DNA of 64,000 nt from Xanthomonas sp. XNM01 (GTDB lineage: Bacteria > Pseudomonadota > Gammaproteobacteria > Xanthomonadales > Xanthomonadaceae): assembly GCF_014851915.1 (NCBI RefSeq), contig NZ_JACVAP010000003.1:62001-126000 (forward strand), given 5' to 3'. The notes beneath the pieces are model-generated. The model saw nothing but the letters and a program-made list of their open reading frames with translations. It was not told the origin of the DNA and ran no database searches. The position numbers and the translations under genes are program-made. Positions 40,742 through 51,730 of the stretch are shown piece after piece (the first letter of the stretch is position 1; the number at the start of each line of letters is the position of its first letter).

Positions 40742-41263
40742 ATGACTGCCGAACGCGATTTCATCCCCCTGGACATCTGCGTGCTGACCGTCTCGGACAG
40801 CCGCAGCCTCGACACCGACACTTCCGGCGACTATCTGGTCGGCGCGCTCACCGGCGCCGGCCACCGCGTCCGCGAACGCGCACTGCTGCCGGACGACCGC
40901 TACCGCATGCGCGCGCTGGTCTCGGCCTGGATCGCCGACCCGGACGTGGACGGCATCCTGGTCACCGGCGGCACCGGCTTCACCGGCCGCGACTCCACGC
41001 CCGAGGCGCTGCTGCCGCTGCTGGACAAGGAAATGCCCGGCTTCGGCGAACTGTTCCGCGCGGTCAGCGTGGAGGAGATCGGCACGTCCTCGCTGCAGTC
41101 GCGCGCCTTCGCCGGCCTGGCCAACGCGACCTTCGTGTTCGCCCTGCCCGGTTCGACCTCGGCCTGCCGCACCGCGTGGGAAAAGATCATCGTCCACCAG
41201 CTCGACGCGCGCACCAAGCCCTGCAACCTGGCCACGATCCGTCCACGGCTGCGCGAGGCCTGA
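40742..41263 (+). CDS. moaB: Molybdenum cofactor biosynthesis protein MoaB/Mog family
   Basis: The 173-residue product from [20 protein letters not shown] has the molybdopterin-binding signature [20 protein letters not shown] and the [16 protein letters not shown] segment. Family members adenylate molybdopterin or bind it. The start is the first ATG after a long untranslated stretch. It lies 5 bases before ppk2. Confidence 0.93.
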   Translation: MTAERDFIPLDICVLTVSDSRSLDTDTSGDYLVGALTGAGHRVRERALLPDDRYRMRALVSAWIADPDVDGILVTGGTGFTGRDSTPEALLPLLDKEMPGFGELFRAVSVEEIGTSSLQSRAFAGLANATFVFALPGSTSACRTAWEKIIVHQLDARTKPCNLATIRPRLREA

Positions 41264-41268
41264 CCGGC

Positions 41269-42072
41269 ATGGGCAAGGACCGCGACAAGCCGCTGAAGAA
41301 GCGTCGCTACCACGCACTGCTGGAACCGATGCAGCTGGAGCTGGCGCACATGGCCGCCTGGCTGCAGCACAGCGGCCAGCGCCTGGTGGTGCTGTTCGAA
41401 GGCCGCGACACCGCCGGCAAGGGCGGCGCGATCCAGGCGATCGCCAAGCACCTCAATCCGCGCCAGTGCCGGATCGCCGCGCTGCCTAGGCCCACCGAGC
41501 GCGAATCCACGCAATGGTATTTCCAACGCTACGTCGGCCACCTGCCGGCCGCCGGCGAGATGACCCTGTTCGACCGCAGCTGGTACAACCGCGCGGGCGT
41601 CGAGCGGGTGATGGGCTACTGCAGCGACGCCGAGCACGCGCGCTTCCTGGTGCAGGCGCCGGTGTTCGAGCAGCAGCTGGTCGACGACGGCATCCTGCTG
41701 TTCAAATACTGGCTGGGCGTGGACCAGGCCGAGCAGGAACGCCGCTTCGCCGAGCGCCGCGAGGATCCGCTGAAGGGCTGGAAGCTGTCGCCGGTGGACC
41801 TGCAGGCCCGCCACCAGTACCAGGCCTACACCCGCGCCCGCGAGGAGATGCTGGCCGCCACCCACAGTGCGCACGCGCCGTGGACGCTGGTGGACTTCAA
41901 CGACCAGCGCCGCGGCCGGCTGACCCTGATCCGCGACCTGCTCGACCGCCTGCCGGCCCGGCCCGACGCGATCTCGAACCTGGAGCTGCCGCCGCTGCGC
42001 GGACGCCTGCATCGCGAACGCTACGGCGTGCTGACGCCGATCGCGTCGTTCTCGCCGCCGGCCGATGACTGA
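41269..42072 (+). CDS. ppk2: Polyphosphate kinase 2 family protein
   Basis: PPK2 enzymes transfer phosphate between polyphosphate and nucleotides. The 267-residue protein has Walker A-like [13 protein letters not shown], the [20 protein letters not shown] stretch and the Walker B-like [19 protein letters not shown], all hallmarks of the family. It is a single-domain form. The preferred nucleotide cannot be told. It follows moaB by 5 bases. Confidence 0.93.
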   Translation: MGKDRDKPLKKRRYHALLEPMQLELAHMAAWLQHSGQRLVVLFEGRDTAGKGGAIQAIAKHLNPRQCRIAALPRPTERESTQWYFQRYVGHLPAAGEMTLFDRSWYNRAGVERVMGYCSDAEHARFLVQAPVFEQQLVDDGILLFKYWLGVDQAEQERRFAERREDPLKGWKLSPVDLQARHQYQAYTRAREEMLAATHSAHAPWTLVDFNDQRRGRLTLIRDLLDRLPARPDAISNLELPPLRGRLHRERYGVLTPIASFSPPADD

Positions 42073-42095
42073 GCGGCGCAGCGGCGCAGCGGCGC
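42072..42095. repeat. Three perfect AGCGGCGC tandem copies
   Basis: The 8-base unit AGCGGCGC occurs three times without change, beginning on the last base of the ppk2 stop codon. It lies in the 101-bp convergent spacer between ppk2 and acyP. Confidence 0.8.
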
Positions 42096-42173
42096 CCGTC
42101 ATCGCGCGCGCTCCGGTTCTGAGGCAAGGTCGCCACACCGGCGGCAGGCGGCCGCAGCGCCTCCGCGGCGAGC

Positions 42174-42439
42174 TCAGCCGATGATGAATCCGTCTTCGAC
42201 CGTGTCGGGGGATGGGTGCCGCTCGACCGTGTCGACCCGCGCCGCCGGCGGGCCGTGATGCAGCCAGACCTGCAGCTGCTCCAGCGCGGCGTCCTCACCT
42301 GCGACGATCACCGCCACGCGGCCATCGTCCAGGTTGACGGCACTGCCATGCAGGCCCAGCCGCAAGGCCTGGTCGCGCGTCGAGGCACGGAAGAACACGC
42401 CCTGCACGCGCCCGGAGACGAGAAAGCGCGCCGCGGCCA

Positions 42440-42440
<1 letters not shown>
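42174..42440 (-). CDS. acyP: Acylphosphatase
   Basis: The 88-residue enzyme splits acyl phosphates. [20 protein letters not shown] holds the phosphate-binding loop GRVQGVFFR with catalytic Arg, and the Asn in [13 protein letters not shown] is present. The start shares one base with the tlpA stop (TGATG). Confidence 0.95.
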
Positions 42441-44953
<2,513 letters not shown>

Positions 44954-44954
<1 letters not shown>

Positions 44955-45295
44955 TGGCCGCGCACACCTCGCAGCGGCTGCTGGCCGCCACCCTGCTCGC
45001 GCTCGGTCTGCTGTACGCGGGTTGGTACCACGACGACCGCCACGTCGTCGCCTCGCTGCTGGTCTTCGCCGCCCCGCCGCTGCTGCTGGCACCATTCGTG
45101 CTGCGCGGCGGGCCGAAGGCCACGTTCTGGGCCGGCGTGCTGGCGCTGTTCTGGTTCAGCCATGGCGTGATGGTGGCCTGGAGCCATCCCGAACAGCGGC
45201 TGTTCGCGCTGGCGGAGATCGGGCTGTCGGTGCTGGCGGTGCTGGCCTCGAGCTGGCCCGGGCTGAGCGCGCGCTTCGGCAGGCGTCGGCGGTGA
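44954..45295 (+). CDS. DUF2069 membrane protein
   Basis: The 113-residue protein MAAHTSQRLLAATLLALGLL has about four membrane segments. Position after wrbA and the FWFSHGVMVAWSHPEQRLFA motif match DUF2069. The role is unknown. It starts at TGATG with wrbA and ends in a GTGA overlap with the next gene. Confidence 0.85.
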
Positions 45296-46023
45296 TCCGG
45301 ACGTCGGCCTGCGCCCGGCTGCTGGTCGCGCTGCTGGCCACCGGCAGCGTGGCGGACGCCTGCGCCAGCGACGTCCAGGAGCAGCGCAACCGCGACGGCT
45401 CGCGTCTGCGACTGCAACTGCGCGACCTGCCCGATCCCGACGATGCCGGCTTCGTTCGGGTCCTGGTCGATCACGCCGCACCCAGTGTGGAGGGATTCGT
45501 GCGCCGGCTCGACCTGGTCGCCGATCCCGAGGGCGAGCCGCTGCGCGGCGCCAGCCTGGTCGACATCGACGGCGACGGCATCCATGAGGTCGAGATCCGC
45601 GGGCTGTGCGGCGCCGGCCCCAACTGCCTCGGCGCCCTCTACCGGCTGGACCCGGCCAGCGGCGAGCTGCGCCTGTTCTTCAGCGGCGGCTACGCCGAGC
45701 TGTGGGTGATGGACGGGCATCTGGTCGAGGCCGGCCGGGCCAGCTGCTGCAGCTGGGAATTCCATGCCTGGCGGCTGGACGGGCGGACCGCGGTGCTGGA
45801 CGGCGGCAACATGGATCTGCTGGCCACCGTCGGCGTGGCAACGGGCGCGACCGATGACGCGACGCCGCTGGCCTGCGCCTTCCAGCGTCGCGACGGCACG
45901 GACTGGACCGCGATCGCGCCGCCGGGACCGGACTGGCTGCGGCTCTGCGACTGGTACGACGCGCCGTATCATGTCGTCCTCCCAGACCAGGCGCCCGGCG
46001 CCGGCCCTTCCCAGGAACCATGA
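45292..46023 (+). CDS. Secreted FG-GAP/VCBS-like hypothetical protein
   Basis: The 243-residue product starts at GTG and has a signal peptide ending near ADACASD. One clear Asp-rich loop, LVDIDGDGIHEVEIRGLCG, resembles the calcium loops of FG-GAP proteins. Several Cys (CGAGPNC, SCCSW, LACAF, RLCDW) could form disulfides after export. No specific function is recognised. It overlaps both neighbours. Confidence 0.75.
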   Translation: MIRTSACARLLVALLATGSVADACASDVQEQRNRDGSRLRLQLRDLPDPDDAGFVRVLVDHAAPSVEGFVRRLDLVADPEGEPLRGASLVDIDGDGIHEVEIRGLCGAGPNCLGALYRLDPASGELRLFFSGGYAELWVMDGHLVEAGRASCCSWEFHAWRLDGRTAVLDGGNMDLLATVGVATGATDDATPLACAFQRRDGTDWTAIAPPGPDWLRLCDWYDAPYHVVLPDQAPGAGPSQEP

Positions 46024-46508
46024 TGGACGAGCTTCTGATCGTCACCACCGGTGGCACGATCGACAAGATCTACTTCGACGACAAGTCCGACTACCAGATC
46101 GGCGACCCGCAGATCGGCATGATCCTGCGCGAGCTGGGCGTGACCTTCCGCTTCAACGTGATCCCGATCCTGCGCAAGGATTCGCTGCACATCACCGATG
46201 CCGACCGCGAGCTGGTCCGCGCCACCATCGCCGCGCAGCCGACCCGGCACGTGCTGGTGACCCACGGCACCGACAGCATGGTCCAGACCGGCAAGGTGTT
46301 GGCGACGATCCCGGACAAGACCATCGTGATGACCGGCGCGCTCAGCCCGGCCCGCTTCCGCGGCTCGGACGCCGAGTTCAACATCGGCTGCGCGATCGGC
46401 GCGGTGCAGGCGCTGCCTGCCGGGGTCTACATCGCGATGAACGGCCGCATCTGGGACCCCGAGAAGGTCCGCAAGAACGTCGACGCCAACCGCTTCGAAG
46501 CGATCTGA
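46023..46508 (+). CDS. Short asparaginase-domain protein
   Basis: The 161-residue protein MDELLIVTTGGTIDKIYFDD matches only the N-terminal domain of L-asparaginases: TTGGTIDK with the first catalytic Thr and THGTDSM with the second Thr-Asp are both present, but the C-terminal domain of a full-length enzyme (about 320 residues) is missing. Similar short proteins are conserved in relatives, so this is probably not a pseudogene. Activity and substrate are unknown. The second of two ATG codons is chosen for its spacing to AGGA. Confidence 0.85.
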   Translation: MDELLIVTTGGTIDKIYFDDKSDYQIGDPQIGMILRELGVTFRFNVIPILRKDSLHITDADRELVRATIAAQPTRHVLVTHGTDSMVQTGKVLATIPDKTIVMTGALSPARFRGSDAEFNIGCAIGAVQALPAGVYIAMNGRIWDPEKVRKNVDANRFEAI

Positions 46509-46525
46509 GGCCGGCCGCGGTGTCG

Positions 46526-46996
46526 ATGGCGACCCGCGCCACGCGCGTGCTCGACGCCGCCGGCGTGCGCTACACGTTGCATCCCTACGACTACGCGGCC
46601 GATGCCGCGGGCAAGGGCCTGCAGGCCGCCGCCGCGCTGGGAGCACCACCGGCGCGGGTCCTGAAGACGCTGATGGCCTGGGTCGATGCGCGCCCGGCCT
46701 GCGTGGTGCTGGCCTGCGACCGCCAGCTGCAGCTCAAGGCGCTGGCGGCCCTCTGCGGCGGCAAGGCGGCGCGGATGATGGAGGTCGCCGAGGCCGAACG
46801 CCGCAGCGGCTACAAGGTCGGTGGAATCAGCCCGTTCGGCCAGCAGCGGCCGGTGCCGGTGTGGCTCGACCGCGACGCGGCGGCCGAGGCCAGCGTCTAC
46901 ATCAACGCCGGCCAGCGCGGCCTGCTGCTGCAGCTCGATCCAGCCGACGCACGGCGGGTGCTGGACGCGCAGCTGGCGGACCTCGGCACGCACTGA
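46526..46996 (+). CDS. ybaK: YbaK/ProX-type Cys-tRNA(Pro) deacylase
   Basis: YbaK-type proteins remove wrongly attached amino acids from tRNA. The 156-residue product MATRATRVLDAAGVRYTLHP has RVLKTLMAWVD, the CGGKAARMMEVAEAERRSGY segment and the GYKVGGISPFGQ motif. It stands last in the wrbA operon, 17 bases after the asparaginase-like gene. Confidence 0.93.
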   Translation: MATRATRVLDAAGVRYTLHPYDYAADAAGKGLQAAAALGAPPARVLKTLMAWVDARPACVVLACDRQLQLKALAALCGGKAARMMEVAEAERRSGYKVGGISPFGQQRPVPVWLDRDAAAEASVYINAGQRGLLLQLDPADARRVLDAQLADLGTH

Positions 46997-47201
46997 GCGC
47001 CGCGGCGGGCGCCCTGCCCGCCGCCCGGGTCCTGCGGTGCTGCAGGAAACGCGACGCGGACATTCCCGCCTGCATCGGTGACGTCCGACGTCCCGCGGCG
47101 AAACGGATCGAGCCGACTCACGCCCCATCGCATCGCCGACCAGCGCGAAGGGCCGGTCACCGGCGCCGGAAACGACGATGCCGCCCGCAGGCGGCATCGG
47201 A

Positions 47202-47753
47202 TCAGAACATCCCGGTTTCCAGGCGCGCGGCCTCGGACATCATGTGCTGGCCCCACGGCGGATCGAACACCAGCTCGACATCGGCGTCGGCGATCGTCGG
47301 GATCTGCTCGAGCTTGCTGCGCACGTCGTCGACCAGGATCTCGCCCATGCCGCAGCCGGGCGCGGTCAGGGTCATCTTCACGTCGACGCCGCGCTGGCCG
47401 TCCTCGCGGTGGCGCAGCGTGGCCTCGTAGACCAGGCCGAGGTCGACGATGTTGAACGGGATCTCGGGATCGAAACAGGTCCGCAGCTGGCGCCAGACCA
47501 TCGCCTCGACCTCCTCGTCGCCGGCGTCGTCCGGCAATGCCAGTTCTTCCGGCGGCTCCTTGCCGATCGCGTCGGCGTCCTTGCCCGCGATGCGGAACAG
47601 GGTGCCTTCGACGAAGACGGTGTAGCTGCCACCCAGGCCCTGGGTGATGTAGCCGACGCTGCCGGCCGGCAGGGTCACGGCTTCGCCCTGCGGCACCATG
47701 ACGGCGGCACAGTCGCGCTCGAAACGGACGGGTTCACTGCTGCGGGAGTACAT
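47202..47753 (-). CDS. sufT: Putative Fe-S assembly protein SufT
   Basis: The 183-residue protein MYSRSSEPVRFERDCAAVMV has an N-terminal SufT-specific part and a C-terminal DUF59/MIP18 domain with DPEIPFNIVDLGLVYEATLR and TAPGCGMGE. SufT helps mature Fe-S proteins. The preceding 205-bp spacer (46997-47201) holds nothing recognisable. The start is the only ATG near the domain. Confidence 0.88.
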   Translation of the reverse strand: MYSRSSEPVRFERDCAAVMVPQGEAVTLPAGSVGYITQGLGGSYTVFVEGTLFRIAGKDADAIGKEPPEELALPDDAGDEEVEAMVWRQLRTCFDPEIPFNIVDLGLVYEATLRHREDGQRGVDVKMTLTAPGCGMGEILVDDVRSKLEQIPTIADADVELVFDPPWGQHMMSEAARLETGMF

Positions 47754-47851
47754 GTGCTTGCTTATGGGGGCGCCGGGGTGTCCGGGCAAGCCGTCATTTT
47801 AGCCGATGCGGCCTCGCGTATCCTTGCCGGTCCTTCCGCCGTTGCCAGCCG

Positions 47852-48280
47852 ATGCCGTCGACCGTCCCGCCATCGCCCAGCCGCCGCCCCGGCCTGCTGG
47901 TGTCCCTGTTCCTGCTGGTGCTCGGCGCCGTGACGCTGGCCATCGCCTGGAGCCTGCTCGGCCTGTCCACCGGCCGCCAGCATGGCTGGCTGGCGCTGGC
48001 CGCCGGCGTCCAGGCCGGACTGATGCTGCGCCTGGGCGGGATGCGCCGCGGCCTGCCACGGATGCTGCTCGCCGTGCTGGCGACGCTGGTGGTGGTGGCC
48101 GCCGCGCAATGGGCGATCGCCGCCGGCCACATCGGCGCGCAGATGGGCCTGATGCCGTGGGAGTCGCTGCTGAAGATGGGCCCGGGCTACGCGTGGACGC
48201 TGTCGGCGCTGGCCAACACCGGCACCGACCTGGCCTGCCTGGCGCTGGCACCGCTGGCGGCGCTGCTGGCCGCACGCTGA
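47852..48280 (+). CDS. Hypothetical membrane protein
   Basis: The 142-residue protein MPSTVPPSPSRRPGLLVSLF has four probable membrane segments near residues 13-38, 45-60, 68-92 and 115-140. I do not recognise a family. It converges with pntB. Codon pattern is normal for the window. Confidence 0.65.
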   Translation: MPSTVPPSPSRRPGLLVSLFLLVLGAVTLAIAWSLLGLSTGRQHGWLALAAGVQAGLMLRLGGMRRGLPRMLLAVLATLVVVAAAQWAIAAGHIGAQMGLMPWESLLKMGPGYAWTLSALANTGTDLACLALAPLAALLAAR

Positions 48281-48337
48281 CAGCCACCGCACGGGCGGCG
48301 GCCACGCCCGATGCCGGACGCGGCCGCGAGGCGGGTC

Positions 48338-49792
48338 TCAGTGCCCGCCGTCCAGCGCCTTGAGCTCGCTGACCAGCGCTCCGGCCATCTCCGCGCCATC
48401 GCCGTACAGCATCCGCGTGTTGTCGGCGTAGAACAGCGCGTTCTCGATGCCGGCGAAGCCGGTGCCCTTGCCGCGCTTGATCACGATGGTGTTCTTCGAG
48501 GCGACCACGTCCAGGATCGGCATGCCGTAGATCGGGCTGGCCGGATCGGTCTTGGCCACCGGGTTGACCACGTCGTTGGCGCCGATCACCAGCGATACGT
48601 CGGTGTTCGGGAACTCGGGGTTGATGTCGTCCATGTCGACGATCAGGTCGTAGGGCACGCCGGCCTCGGCCAGCAGCACGTTCATGTGCCCTGGCATGCG
48701 TCCGGCGACCGGATGGATCGCGAACTTCACCTTGACCCCGCGCTCGATCAGCCGCTGCGCCAGCTCCCAGATCTTGTGCTGGGCCTGGGCCACCGCCAGA
48801 CCGTAGCCGGGCACGATCACCACGCGCTCGGCGTAGGCCATCATCGCGGCCACGTCGCCGGCCTCGATCGGCTTCTGCGCCCCGCTGATCTCCTGCGCCT
48901 GTCCGCCCCCGCCGAAACTGCCGAACAGCACGCCGCTGATCGGCCGGTTCATCGCCTTGGCCATCAGCCGGGTCAGCAGGATGCCGGCCGCGCCGACCAT
49001 CATGCCGGCGATGATCAGCGCCTCGTTGCCCAGCACGTAGCCCTCGAACGACACCGCCAGCCCGGTGAACGCGTTGTAAAGCGAGATCACCACCGGCATG
49101 TCCGCGCCGCCGATCGGCAGGGTCATCAGCACGCCCAGCGCCAGCGCCACAACGAAGAACGCGACGATCACCGCCGGCTGCAGGCTCAGTGCCGCCCACG
49201 CACCCAGCAGGGCCATGGCCACGGCCACCAGCAGGTTGAACGCCTGCTGCCCCGGGAAGGTGACGCGCCGGTCCAGACGCCCGTCCAGCTTGGCCCAGGC
49301 GACGATCGAGCCGGACAGCGACACCGCGCCGATGGCCGATCCGATCACCGCGAGCGTCAGCACCGTGGTCGACGGCTGTCGTGCCGCCAGGTCGGCGATG
49401 GCCGAGGCGCTCCAATGCGTGGTGTCGCGGCCCGCGAGGTCGGCGAAGCGCAGCAGCTCCACCGCGCCGATCGCCGCGGCCGAACCGCCGCCCATGCCGT
49501 TGTACAGCGCCACCATCTGCGGCATGTCGGTGATGGCCACCTTCTTGCCCGACACCCAGGCGGTGACCGTGCCCAGCACCAGCGCGGTGACGATCAGCGG
49601 CAGATTGTGCAGCCCGGGCAGGAAGAAGGTGGCCGCGGTGGCGATCAGCATGCCCCAGCCGGCCCAGCGGATGCCGCTGCGCGCGGTCGCCGGCGATGCC
49701 ATGCGCTGCAGCCCCAGCAGGAACAGCGTGGCCGCCACCAGGTAGCTCACACCCACCAGCCACGCCCTGACCTCGAATTCGCCCCCGCTCAT
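48338..49792 (-). CDS. pntB: NAD(P) transhydrogenase subunit beta
   Basis: PntB with PntA forms the proton-driven transhydrogenase that makes NADPH from NADH. The 484-residue protein has an N-terminal membrane part and the soluble NADP-binding domain with VIVPGYGLAVAQAQHKIWEL, HPVAGRMPGHMNVLLAEA and IVIKRGKGTGFAGIENALFY. It starts inside the end of the 4-TM protein gene (ATGA). Confidence 0.96.
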   Translation of the reverse strand: MSGGEFEVRAWLVGVSYLVAATLFLLGLQRMASPATARSGIRWAGWGMLIATAATFFLPGLHNLPLIVTALVLGTVTAWVSGKKVAITDMPQMVALYNGMGGGSAAAIGAVELLRFADLAGRDTTHWSASAIADLAARQPSTTVLTLAVIGSAIGAVSLSGSIVAWAKLDGRLDRRVTFPGQQAFNLLVAVAMALLGAWAALSLQPAVIVAFFVVALALGVLMTLPIGGADMPVVISLYNAFTGLAVSFEGYVLGNEALIIAGMMVGAAGILLTRLMAKAMNRPISGVLFGSFGGGGQAQEISGAQKPIEAGDVAAMMAYAERVVIVPGYGLAVAQAQHKIWELAQRLIERGVKVKFAIHPVAGRMPGHMNVLLAEAGVPYDLIVDMDDINPEFPNTDVSLVIGANDVVNPVAKTDPASPIYGMPILDVVASKNTIVIKRGKGTGFAGIENALFYADNTRMLYGDGAEMAGALVSELKALDGGH

Positions 49793-50283
49793 GCGCCTTC
49801 CCCCTGTTCCGCCGGATGCACGGCACGCGATGGATTCCTGTCCAGCCGATGGTGCTCGAACATCTCGATGGCGGTCTTGAGCAGGCCGAACATGCCCAGC
49901 CCCAGGCCGACCAGGCCCATCGCGATCTGCGACCAGGCCGTGCCTTCGGCCACGTACAGGCCCGCCAGCCCACCGCCGATCGAGAACACGACCACCCCGG
50001 TGATGATGCCGATGGCCAGGCTGCCCTTGCGCGGATCCTCCCAGACCTGGCGCGACACCTCGTTCTGGGTGGTGGTCGGATCCTGCAGCGAGGAAAAGCC
50101 GATCCCGACTCCCGCGAACAGCAGGGTGAGGTTGAAGTCCTCCAAGATCGACGCGAAGCCCTGGAAATAGGGCCGGATCACATGGAAGCAGGCCAGCAGC
50201 ATGAACGGGTACTGCAGGTAGCTCACCGCATGGAACAGCCTGCGCGGACTGCGCCAGGTGGCCGGCATGTGCGGCCGGCTCAC
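49789..50283 (-). CDS. Four-TM membrane protein inside the pnt operon
   Basis: The 164-residue product has four likely membrane segments (about 20-36, 52-66, 88-112, 117-140) with FHAVSYLQYPFMLLACFHVI and FSSLQDPTTTQNEVSRQVWE. It overlaps pntAB (GTGA) and pntB (ATGA), so it is made with them. It is not a known transhydrogenase subunit in E. coli. A GTG start is used; ATG (MPATWRSP) five codons later is possible. Confidence 0.75.
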   Translation of the reverse strand: MSRPHMPATWRSPRRLFHAVSYLQYPFMLLACFHVIRPYFQGFASILEDFNLTLLFAGVGIGFSSLQDPTTTQNEVSRQVWEDPRKGSLAIGIITGVVVFSIGGGLAGLYVAEGTAWSQIAMGLVGLGLGMFGLLKTAIEMFEHHRLDRNPSRAVHPAEQGEGA

Positions 50284-50588
50284 TGGTCGCCATCCCTGGC
50301 CGGCGGCTTCCTGCTGCTCTTGAACATTTCCAGCATCCGTTCGGTCACCACGTAGCCGCCGGCGGCGTTGCCCGCGCCCAGCAGCACGGCGACGAAACCG
50401 ATCGCCTTCTCCAGCGTGGTGTCGGCATGGCCGAGCACCACCATCGCGCCGATCAGCACGATGCCGTGGATGAAGTTGGAGCCCGACATCAGCGGGGTAT
50501 GCAGGATCACCGGCACCCGCGAGATGATCACGTGGCCGGCGATGGCCGCCAGCATGAAGATGTACAGCGCAACGAAACCGTCGTTCAT
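50280..50588 (-). CDS. pntAB: NAD(P) transhydrogenase subunit alpha, membrane part
   Basis: The 102-residue protein MNDGFVALYIFMLAAIAGHV is the membrane half of PntA, encoded separately. It has three membrane segments and the conserved VPVILHTPLMSGSNFIHGIV motif. The gene of the soluble half, pntAA, lies 1.6 kb away, past an opposite-strand cassette. Confidence 0.93.
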   Translation of the reverse strand: MNDGFVALYIFMLAAIAGHVIISRVPVILHTPLMSGSNFIHGIVLIGAMVVLGHADTTLEKAIGFVAVLLGAGNAAGGYVVTERMLEMFKSSRKPPARDGDQ

Positions 50589-50778
50589 CCGCGTCCTCCC
50601 CGGAGCCAGGCGCCCCATCGGCGCATCATAACCGCTGCCTGAACCGGTGCCGCTGTCAACCATGACGCCGGCGGAGCGTTTGTCCGCTGCAGAGACGACG
50701 ATCGGATCCCGCGATGCGCGCCACCCTCCGGACATCGACCAGACCAGCCCCCGCCGCATCCGTGCCGGAGGCTAAGCT

Positions 50779-51345
50779 GTGCTGGTGACCACCGATCCCC
50801 TGCTCGATGCGCCCGCGGCGATGCCGGTCTGGGCGTCGCTGGATGCGTTCCTGGCCGAGACCGGGCCACGCGCGTTCCGCTTCGCCGAGATCGGCCTGCG
50901 CCATCGCGAGGACGCGCTGGACGCGGTCCAGGACGCGATGCTGAAGATGCTCCGGTACCAGCAGCGGCCGGCGCAGGAGTGGCAACCGCTGTTCTGGAGC
51001 ATCCTGCGCCGCCGCATCATCGACATGCAGCGCCGCGCGCGCTTCCGGCTGCGCTGGCTGCAACCGGCCGGCGACGACGAGCGCGCCGAGGACAGCCGCA
51101 TCGACTGGGCCGATCCCGATGCCGGTCCTGCCGAGAGCCACGCCCGTCAGCAGGCCTACGCACGGCTGGTGCAGGCGCTGCGCACCCTGCCGGCCCGGCA
51201 GCGCGAGGCCTTCACCCTGCGTGTGCTCGAGGATCTGGACGTGGCGACCACGGCCCGCGCCATGGGCTGCTCGGAAGGCTCGGTCAAGACCCACCTGTCG
51301 CGTGCGCGGCAGGCCCTGAATCTGCAACTGGAGGATGTCCGATGA
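50779..51345 (+). CDS. ECF-type RNA polymerase sigma factor
   Basis: The 188-residue protein has sigma region 2 (about 45-85, HREDALDAVQDAMLKMLRYQ and FWSILRRRIIDMQRR) and region 4 (about 130-180, LPARQREAFTLRVLEDLDVA with SEGSVKTHLSRARQAL). ECF sigmas redirect RNA polymerase to stress genes. Start GTG is 7 bases from a perfect GGAGG. It overlaps the next gene (ATGA), a likely partner. Confidence 0.9.
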   Translation: MLVTTDPLLDAPAAMPVWASLDAFLAETGPRAFRFAEIGLRHREDALDAVQDAMLKMLRYQQRPAQEWQPLFWSILRRRIIDMQRRARFRLRWLQPAGDDERAEDSRIDWADPDAGPAESHARQQAYARLVQALRTLPARQREAFTLRVLEDLDVATTARAMGCSEGSVKTHLSRARQALNLQLEDVR

Positions 51346-51725
51346 CCACCGGACCCGACCCCGTCGACCGGCATGCCCGGACCCTGCACGCCAGCGCGCT
51401 GGCGCACACCTCGCCGGAGGTGCTGCGCCGGCTGCGCGACGCCCGGCGCGCCGCCACCGCAACACCGGCCCGTCAGGGCTGGCTGCAGCGCGGCGGCTGG
51501 CTGGCCGGCACCGCCTGCGCGGCCGTGCTGGCGGTGGCCGTGGGCCTGCAGCTGGGCGATGCGCCGGCGCCGCACCCGGCGCCTGCGCCTACGGCCACGG
51601 CCGCCGCCGTTGCCGGCATGGCCGACGACGCCGACCTGACCACCAGCGTGGTCGAGCCGTTGCAGGAAGATCCCGGTTTCTACCTGTGGCTGGCCTCCGA
51701 AGCGCCGGCCCTGGCGATGGAGTGA
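51342..51725 (+). CDS. Membrane protein next to ECF sigma, possible anti-sigma
   Basis: The 127-residue protein has a cytoplasmic N-terminus, one membrane segment around residues 50-68 (GWLAGTACAAVLAVAVGLQL) and an Ala/Pro-rich periplasmic part. This layout and the 4-base overlap with the sigma gene suggest an anti-sigma factor, but no zinc-binding HxxxCxxC is present, so this is inference only. Confidence 0.7.
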   Translation: MTTGPDPVDRHARTLHASALAHTSPEVLRRLRDARRAATATPARQGWLQRGGWLAGTACAAVLAVAVGLQLGDAPAPHPAPAPTATAAAVAGMADDADLTTSVVEPLQEDPGFYLWLASEAPALAME

Positions 51726-51730
51726 TGGCG

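Noticed and set aside
46997-47201. Possible gene in the ybaK-sufT spacer
   Set aside because: Only short frames without a start signal or family pattern are present.
50625-50659. TTGACA and TATGAT on the minus strand before pntAB
   Set aside because: The spacer is 23 bases, too long for a normal sigma70 promoter, so it is not listed as a feature.
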